Below the pieces are notes generated by a model. The model was not told the DNA's origin, ran no database searches, and saw nothing but the letters and a program-made list of their open reading frames with translations. Below, piece after piece: positions 58,903-64,000 of a stretch of DNA of 64,000 nucleotides. Position 1 is the stretch's first letter; each line of letters opens with the position of its first letter. Made by a program: the position numbers and the translations under genes. The DNA lies in the NCBI GenBank assembly GCA_028825045.1, contig JAPKAY010000007.1:41195-105194 (forward strand). Direction: 5' to 3'. This DNA is from Halioglobus sp. GTDB lineage: Bacteria > Pseudomonadota > Gammaproteobacteria > Pseudomonadales > Halieaceae.

Positions 58903-59018
58903 ACTGACGCACGGGGTTCTGGATGGGTTTTGCCTTGCGGTATTCGCATTCGAGTCGGTTCCAGGGTCACCGTTTCACGCACACCCGCGCTATCGAACAA
59001 ATCCATGGCGGTCCACAT
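58899..59018 (-). other. small ORF/remnant (39 aa), overlapping the next ORF by ATGA
   Basis: Own translation MWTAMDLFDSAGVRETVTLEPTRMRIPQGKTHPEPRASV-stop; in-frame upstream residues read PDCRKCQTV. Confidence 0.3.
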
Positions 59019-59081
59019 TACCGTTTGGCATTTGCGACAATCCGGTTATAATTCTCAGGGTCAATGTCTATTATATTTTTC

Positions 59082-59096
59082 ATTCACCATATGAAT
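59082..59096. promoter_or_regulatory. candidate LysR-type T-N11-A operator (ATTCA-N5-TGAAT dyad) upstream of the LysR gene
   Basis: Sequence ATTCACCATATGAAT, imperfect only in the centre, 13 bp before the LysR start codon. Confidence 0.4.
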
Positions 59097-59109
59097 ACGG
59101 AGCAAGCCC

Positions 59110-60066
59110 GTGAAAGTCAACAGGATTGATCTCAATCTACTGGTCTACCTCGACGCCCTGCTGCGCGAGCGCAATGTCACCAAGGCTGCCAATCAACTGA
59201 ATCTGTCACAGCCTGCGATGAGTAACGGGCTAAAACGATTGCGCGAGCTGTTCAATGACCCGTTGCTGGTGCGCACCAGCGAAGGCATGACACCCACTGA
59301 GCGCGCTCTGGAGCTGGAACCTGTAGTGCGTGAGGTATTGGGGAAGATCGATCACGCGGTGCAGCCGCGCGGCGACTTCGAGCCGATGGAAGCGCAACGT
59401 GTGTTCCGCATCATGGCCAGCGACTACGCAGAGTCGACCTTACTGCCCAGTGTGCTCGGAAAATTACGCACCCAGGCTCCAGGTCTGACGCTAGACATCA
59501 TGACGCCCTCCGATGTGAGCTTCCTGGATGTCGAGCGCGGCAAAGTCGACATGGTGATTAATCGGTTCGATGCCATGCCCCAATCTTTTCACCAGATTCA
59601 CCTGTGGAACGACAGCTTTACCTGCGTACTGAGCCCTGAGAATCCGGTTCTGAAAGAATTCACTCTGGAAAACTACCTCAAAGCCAATCACGTCTGGGTA
59701 AGCAAAACCGGAATGGGCGTGGGTGTCGGGGTCGATCCCAGCGATGTTCAGCGCCTGGGCTGGGTGGATGTCGCGCTCAACAAATTGGGCAAGAAACGGC
59801 AAATCAGAGTCTTCACACGGCATTATCAGGCGGCGATGACGCTGGCCGAGCAAAATGACTTGATTGTTACCCTACCCACACGGGCCGCGCAGCTGAAGTT
59901 GAATAATCCCCGGGTGGTATTGCGTGAGCCGCCGCTGGACATAGCGCCGCTGCAGCTCAAAATGGCCTGGAGTCCGCTGCTGCAACACAACCCTGGCAAC
60001 AAATGGCTGCGTAAATTGATTGCAGACACGGCAAGAGAGCTCGACGGGCTGGAGGCAACACCGTAA
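59110..60066 (+). CDS. LysR family transcriptional regulator
   Basis: 318 aa; IDLNLLVYLDALLRERNVTKAANQLNLSQPAMSNGLKRLRELFNDPLLVRTSEGMTPT; GTG start. Confidence 0.95.
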   Translation: MKVNRIDLNLLVYLDALLRERNVTKAANQLNLSQPAMSNGLKRLRELFNDPLLVRTSEGMTPTERALELEPVVREVLGKIDHAVQPRGDFEPMEAQRVFRIMASDYAESTLLPSVLGKLRTQAPGLTLDIMTPSDVSFLDVERGKVDMVINRFDAMPQSFHQIHLWNDSFTCVLSPENPVLKEFTLENYLKANHVWVSKTGMGVGVGVDPSDVQRLGWVDVALNKLGKKRQIRVFTRHYQAAMTLAEQNDLIVTLPTRAAQLKLNNPRVVLREPPLDIAPLQLKMAWSPLLQHNPGNKWLRKLIADTARELDGLEATP

Positions 60067-60147
60067 TAGCATTCACATTTGTAATGACGGTGATAGCAGT
60101 GATTGATTAGCTAAATTCCGGCCTGCATTCTAGAATCATTTGGCTTG

Positions 60148-60169
60148 GATCACGCACTCGGCCGTGATC
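60148..60169. repeat. inverted repeat GATCACG-N8-CGTGATC upstream of malate synthase G
   Basis: Perfect 7-bp arms, 8-nt loop, 23 bp before the malate synthase G start. Confidence 0.5.
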
Positions 60170-60192
60170 ACTGTTAACAAAGAGGTTTCTCC

Positions 60193-62373
60193 ATGTCTGA
60201 TCGTGTCCAGCAGGGCGGATTGCAGGTTGCCCCGATTCTCCACCAGCTTGTGGAAAGGGAGATCGCCCCCGGTACCGGCGTAACGCCGGACCAGTTCTGG
60301 GGTGGATTGGAATCCATCGTCAATACTCTGGGCCCGCGCAACCGTGAGTTGTTACAACGCCGTGAAGTACTGCAAGCTAAAATCGATACCTGGCATGAGA
60401 CCAACCCCGGTGCCGACTACGACCGTTTGGCCTACAAGACTTTCCTTGAGGAGATTGGTTACCTTCTCCCCGAGGGACCGGACTTCACTATCAGCACCGA
60501 GGGAGTCGACGAAGAAGTCGCCACCCTGGCGGGACCGCAGTTGGTCGTACCGGTCATGAATGCACGCTATGCACTGAACGCCGCCAATGCACGCTGGGGC
60601 AGTCTATACGATGCACTGTATGGCACCGACGTTATACCCGAGCAGGACGGTGCCGAACGTGGCGGCGCCTACAACCCTGCGCGCGGCGATCAGGTCATCG
60701 CCTATGCACGGGACTTTCTTGATCGCCACTGCCCTCTCGCCGACGGCAGTCACGGCGACGCTGTAGCCTATACTCTGGTCGAGGGCAGTCTGCAGGTGGC
60801 GCTGCGCAACGGAGAGACGATCACCTTAAAGGAGCCAGCGCAACTGCGTGGATATCTGGGCGAAGCCGCTTCTCCTGACAGTATTTTATTGCGCCACAAC
60901 GGCCTGCACATTGAAATTCAGATCGATCCGGCCAGCCCCATTGGTGCCACCGATGCAGCCGGTGTAAAAGATGTTGTACTGGAAGCGGCACTGACTACCA
61001 TCCAGGACTGTGAGGACTCCGTGGCCGCAGTGGACGCCGAAGACAAAACGGTGGCTTACCGTAACTGGCTTGGCCTGATGCGCGGCGACCTGGAAGACAA
61101 ATTTGAGAAAGGTGGCAAGACCCTGACCCGTCGCCTGAACGCGGATCGGTTATTCACCACACCCGATGGCGGCAGTCTGGTATTGGCCGGACGCAGCCTG
61201 TTGTTCGTGCGCAATGTGGGCCACCTGATGACTAACCCGGCGATTCTCGATGCCCATGGCGATGAAATTCCCGAAGGCATCATGGACGGTATGTTCACCG
61301 CAATGATCGCCCTGCACGACTTGAATAAGGACGCTGGCACTGAACGCAACTCACGTCAGGGTAGCGTGTATATCGTGAAACCCAAAATGCACGGACCGGA
61401 GGAAGTTGCCTTTACCTGCGCGTTGTTCGACCGCATTGAAGACGCCCTGGGTATGGCACGCAATACCCTCAAAATGGGCATTATGGATGAAGAACGCCGC
61501 ACCACCGTCAACCTCAAAGAGTGTATCCGCGCGGCCGGCAAGCGCCTGGTGTTTATCAACACCGGCTTTCTGGATCGTACCGGCGATGAAATTCACACCA
61601 GCATGCACGCGGCCGCCATGACGCCCAAAGGTGCAATGAAGCAGGAGCCCTGGATTACCGCCTATGAGGACTGGAACGTGGATGTCGGGTTGCGTTGCGG
61701 CCTGCTTGGCAAAGCCCAGATCGGCAAGGGCATGTGGGCCATGCCAGACCTGATGGCCGACATGATGAAAAACAAGATTGCTCACCCCCAGGCAGGTGCC
61801 AGCACTGCGTGGGTCCCCTCACCCACCGCAGCAACCCTGCACGCCATTCACTACCATGAAGTAAATGTGGCCGAACGACAGGCCGCACTGGCAGGAAAAA
61901 ACAGAGCGTCTCTGGATGACCTCCTGCACATTCCGCTCAAGGGAGCTGCCGGTCTTACGGATAAGCAGATTCAGCGCGAATTGGACAACAACGCCCAGGG
62001 TATCCTGGGTTACGTGGTGCGCTGGATCGACCAGGGCGTGGGCTGCTCCAAGGTGCCGGACATTCATCACGTTGGTCTCATGGAAGACCGCGCTACCCTG
62101 CGTATCTCCAGCCAACATATCGCCAACTGGTTGCGCCATGGTGTGTGCAGTAAAGCACAAGTCCAGGAGACCCTGGAACGCATGGCGGGCGTGGTAGATA
62201 AACAGAATGCCGGCGACGCCAACTATCACAACATGGCGCCGGATTTCGGCAACAACATCGCCTTTCAGGCCGCCTGCGATCTGGTTTTTCTGGGACAGGA
62301 GCAGCCTAGCGGATATACCGAGCCGGTGCTGCATGCACGGCGCCGGGAAGCGAAGGCACTTTGCGCTAAGTAA
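60193..62373 (+). CDS. glcB: malate synthase G
   Basis: 726 aa; [74 protein letters not shown]. Confidence 0.97.
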   Translation: MSDRVQQGGLQVAPILHQLVEREIAPGTGVTPDQFWGGLESIVNTLGPRNRELLQRREVLQAKIDTWHETNPGADYDRLAYKTFLEEIGYLLPEGPDFTISTEGVDEEVATLAGPQLVVPVMNARYALNAANARWGSLYDALYGTDVIPEQDGAERGGAYNPARGDQVIAYARDFLDRHCPLADGSHGDAVAYTLVEGSLQVALRNGETITLKEPAQLRGYLGEAASPDSILLRHNGLHIEIQIDPASPIGATDAAGVKDVVLEAALTTIQDCEDSVAAVDAEDKTVAYRNWLGLMRGDLEDKFEKGGKTLTRRLNADRLFTTPDGGSLVLAGRSLLFVRNVGHLMTNPAILDAHGDEIPEGIMDGMFTAMIALHDLNKDAGTERNSRQGSVYIVKPKMHGPEEVAFTCALFDRIEDALGMARNTLKMGIMDEERRTTVNLKECIRAAGKRLVFINTGFLDRTGDEIHTSMHAAAMTPKGAMKQEPWITAYEDWNVDVGLRCGLLGKAQIGKGMWAMPDLMADMMKNKIAHPQAGASTAWVPSPTAATLHAIHYHEVNVAERQAALAGKNRASLDDLLHIPLKGAAGLTDKQIQRELDNNAQGILGYVVRWIDQGVGCSKVPDIHHVGLMEDRATLRISSQHIANWLRHGVCSKAQVQETLERMAGVVDKQNAGDANYHNMAPDFGNNIAFQAACDLVFLGQEQPSGYTEPVLHARRREAKALCAK

Positions 62374-62375
62374 AA

Positions 62376-63257
62376 TTAGCCAGCGCGACGATCGCCCGCG
62401 TTCGACGTGTCTTTGAACTGCAGGTTGGTCAATTGCTCAGAGAGCAAGCCGATCAAAAACATAATAGCGCCGGTTAGCACTAACAACGTCGTTCCATTGG
62501 TAAATCGATAGCCGGTACTCATCACCGTCAATACATAATTAACCACCCCGAGCCCGGAGGTAAATACCGCCGCGGGAAAATACACCTTAAGAGGCGAGTA
62601 CAGCGTTCCAACCTTAAAAATAATCAGAAGAAACCTCACACCATCTTTGACTAGCTTGACATGGCTTTTCCCCAAACGTTTGGAAACTTCGATCGGCACA
62701 AACCCCACAGAATAACCCGCTCGGAAAAATGCCATGGTGGACGTAGTGGGATAACTGAAACCATTGGGCAACATGTAAAGGAAACTCAAGAACTTCCTGC
62801 GGTGAACGCAGCGGAAACCGGACGTTAAATCGTCTATTTTGCGTCCAACCATCCAGCTGGCAAAGCCATTATAAATTGCATTAGCGCTCCAACGCGCAAC
62901 GCTGGCCTGAGACTTTCTGCCACTGCGGGCTCCCACAACCAGGTCGTACCCTTCCTCCACCTTGGCTAACAATTTGCCAACATCGGCTGCGCTGTGCTGA
63001 CCGTCACCATCCATAAATACGATGAAATCACCTTTCGCGGCGCGCGCGCCTGACTTAACGGCGGCACCATTCCCCTTGGCATAGGGGTGCGAGATCACTT
63101 TCGCACCGGCCGCCTCAGCAACCTCCTTCGTAGTGTCGCTAGAGCCATCATTCACAACAATAATTTCAGCTTCGGGGTACAGCTGAACGAGCTCAGGCAA
63201 CAGAATTGCGAGTCCAAGCGCCTCGTCTTTGGCCGGGATTACAATGCTCACCTTCAA
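62376..63257 (-). CDS. glycosyltransferase family 2
   Basis: 293 aa; VSIVIPAKDEALGLAILLPEL, IVVNDGSSDTT, FIVFMDGDGQHSAADV, two C-terminal TM segments. Confidence 0.93.
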   Translation of the reverse strand: MKVSIVIPAKDEALGLAILLPELVQLYPEAEIIVVNDGSSDTTKEVAEAAGAKVISHPYAKGNGAAVKSGARAAKGDFIVFMDGDGQHSAADVGKLLAKVEEGYDLVVGARSGRKSQASVARWSANAIYNGFASWMVGRKIDDLTSGFRCVHRRKFLSFLYMLPNGFSYPTTSTMAFFRAGYSVGFVPIEVSKRLGKSHVKLVKDGVRFLLIIFKVGTLYSPLKVYFPAAVFTSGLGVVNYVLTVMSTGYRFTNGTTLLVLTGAIMFLIGLLSEQLTNLQFKDTSNAGDRRAG

Positions 63258-64000
63258 TCGGAGTCCTCCTGATACAACGCCATCGTCTGCTGTTCGCCCA
63301 CCGTCAGCTCACCCTGCTGATCCATCGCCTGCAAAACAGTCATAACCTCACCGGCCGCCACAACCTTGCCCAGCGCCGTTGCAAAATGCAGTTTCATCAA
63401 TAGTCCACGTTTGTCCCGGGGCTGCAACGCAAGGAAACGCTCCGTATAACTGTAAGCATTATCATACCTTTGCAGCGCGTTTTCCAGCACGGCTAAATTC
63501 GAAAATAGTTGGGCCGCGCCTAGCCGCTGATAGTTGTCAACGAGATAGATCTCAGCCAGACGATCGGCAAAGCGAATGCGATCGAACTGCGGGCAGCGGT
63601 TGTCCTGTAAAAGCCGAACCATTGCCAGAAGCGTTGTGACAGAACTCAGTGGCCTGTCGGGATCTTGTTTGCCTACATTATCGATAAGAACAGGCGGCGC
63701 GGATTGGTTGGCGATACAGATCAAGGCGAGGTTACGAACCTCGTAGTCACCGCTGCGCTCTCTGATACCGGCCCCGTTTGCACTGGCCAAAAAAGCTGCT
63801 TCGGAGTAACGGTGCGCCGCCTCGATCTCGCCGTGACGGGCCAATTCCACGGCCATATCGATATTGGCGCGCGGCGAGGCAGGATGCGCATTGAGGTGGG
63901 TGAGCAAAAGCAGCGAGCGATTCGACCAAATCTGTACCTGTGAACTGGTTTGGGCAGACAGGACCACAGCGGTAAGGCCCAGACACACGAGCAGCGGTGT
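63254..64000 (-). CDS. hypothetical protein with repeat-helical (TPR-like) character, probably continuing past the window end
   Basis: Open frame to the window edge (TPLLVCLGLTAVVLSAQ...); ANIDMAVELARHGEIEAAHRYSEAAFLASANGAG; 4-bp overlap with the downstream glycosyltransferase. Confidence 0.6.
   Translation of the reverse strand, partial: TPLLVCLGLTAVVLSAQTSSQVQIWSNRSLLLLTHLNAHPASPRANIDMAVELARHGEIEAAHRYSEAAFLASANGAGIRERSGDYEVRNLALICIANQSAPPVLIDNVGKQDPDRPLSSVTTLLAMVRLLQDNRCPQFDRIRFADRLAEIYLVDNYQRLGAAQLFSNLAVLENALQRYDNAYSYTERFLALQPRDKRGLLMKLHFATALGKVVAAGEVMTVLQAMDQQGELTVGEQQTMALYQEDSD

Noticed and set aside
1-64000. Search for tRNA, rRNA, CRISPR arrays, IS elements, integrases and prophage genes
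   Set aside because: None recognised by eye in sequence or ORFs; a dedicated tRNAscan/Infernal/ISfinder run was not possible.

Overview
This 64 kb window looks like a contiguous bacterial chromosome segment. The gene content suggests a marine gammaproteobacterium of the Halieaceae/OM60 type, but that is inference from content only. Main blocks: (i) 0-18 kb, an acyl-CoA catabolic island with acyl-CoA synthetases, acyl-CoA dehydrogenases (ACADs), SDRs, crotonases, a MaoC hydratase, a CitE-like lyase, a thiolase, an HMG-CoA-synthase-like/DUF35 fusion, a MarR regulator and a LuxR/histidine kinase pair; (ii) 18-31 kb, a secreted low-complexity protein next to a DUF2092-like protein, cis/trans fatty acid isomerase (cti), a Rap1a/Tai-like protein, a second ACAD pair, an NSS transporter, an M24 peptidase and rubredoxin; (iii) 31.5-43 kb, a gspC-N type II secretion cluster; (iv) 43-49 kb, more CoA metabolism and an Old-Yellow-Enzyme flavoprotein; (v) 48.6-64 kb, carbonic anhydrase, a degenerate GGDEF protein, YajQ, panE, a Ser/Thr kinase plus FHA/sigma54 activator pair, ampD/nadC, rraA-like, LysR, malate synthase G and a glycosyltransferase. 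I saw no rRNA, tRNA, CRISPR array or transposase. The observations I consider most worth checking are: a ketosynthase/HMGCS-like DUF35 fusion whose expected active-site Cys reads as Gln (Q110); an unlisted small two-TM ORF interrupted by an in-frame TAG beside cti; a GGDEF protein with GRPKF in the active site but an intact RxxD I-site; a decayed SnoaL-like gene in two frames; an OYE flavoprotein with a hydrophobic insertion next to a tiny membrane protein; and an FHA-sigma54/Ser-Thr kinase pair. No wholly new system is demonstrated from sequence alone.
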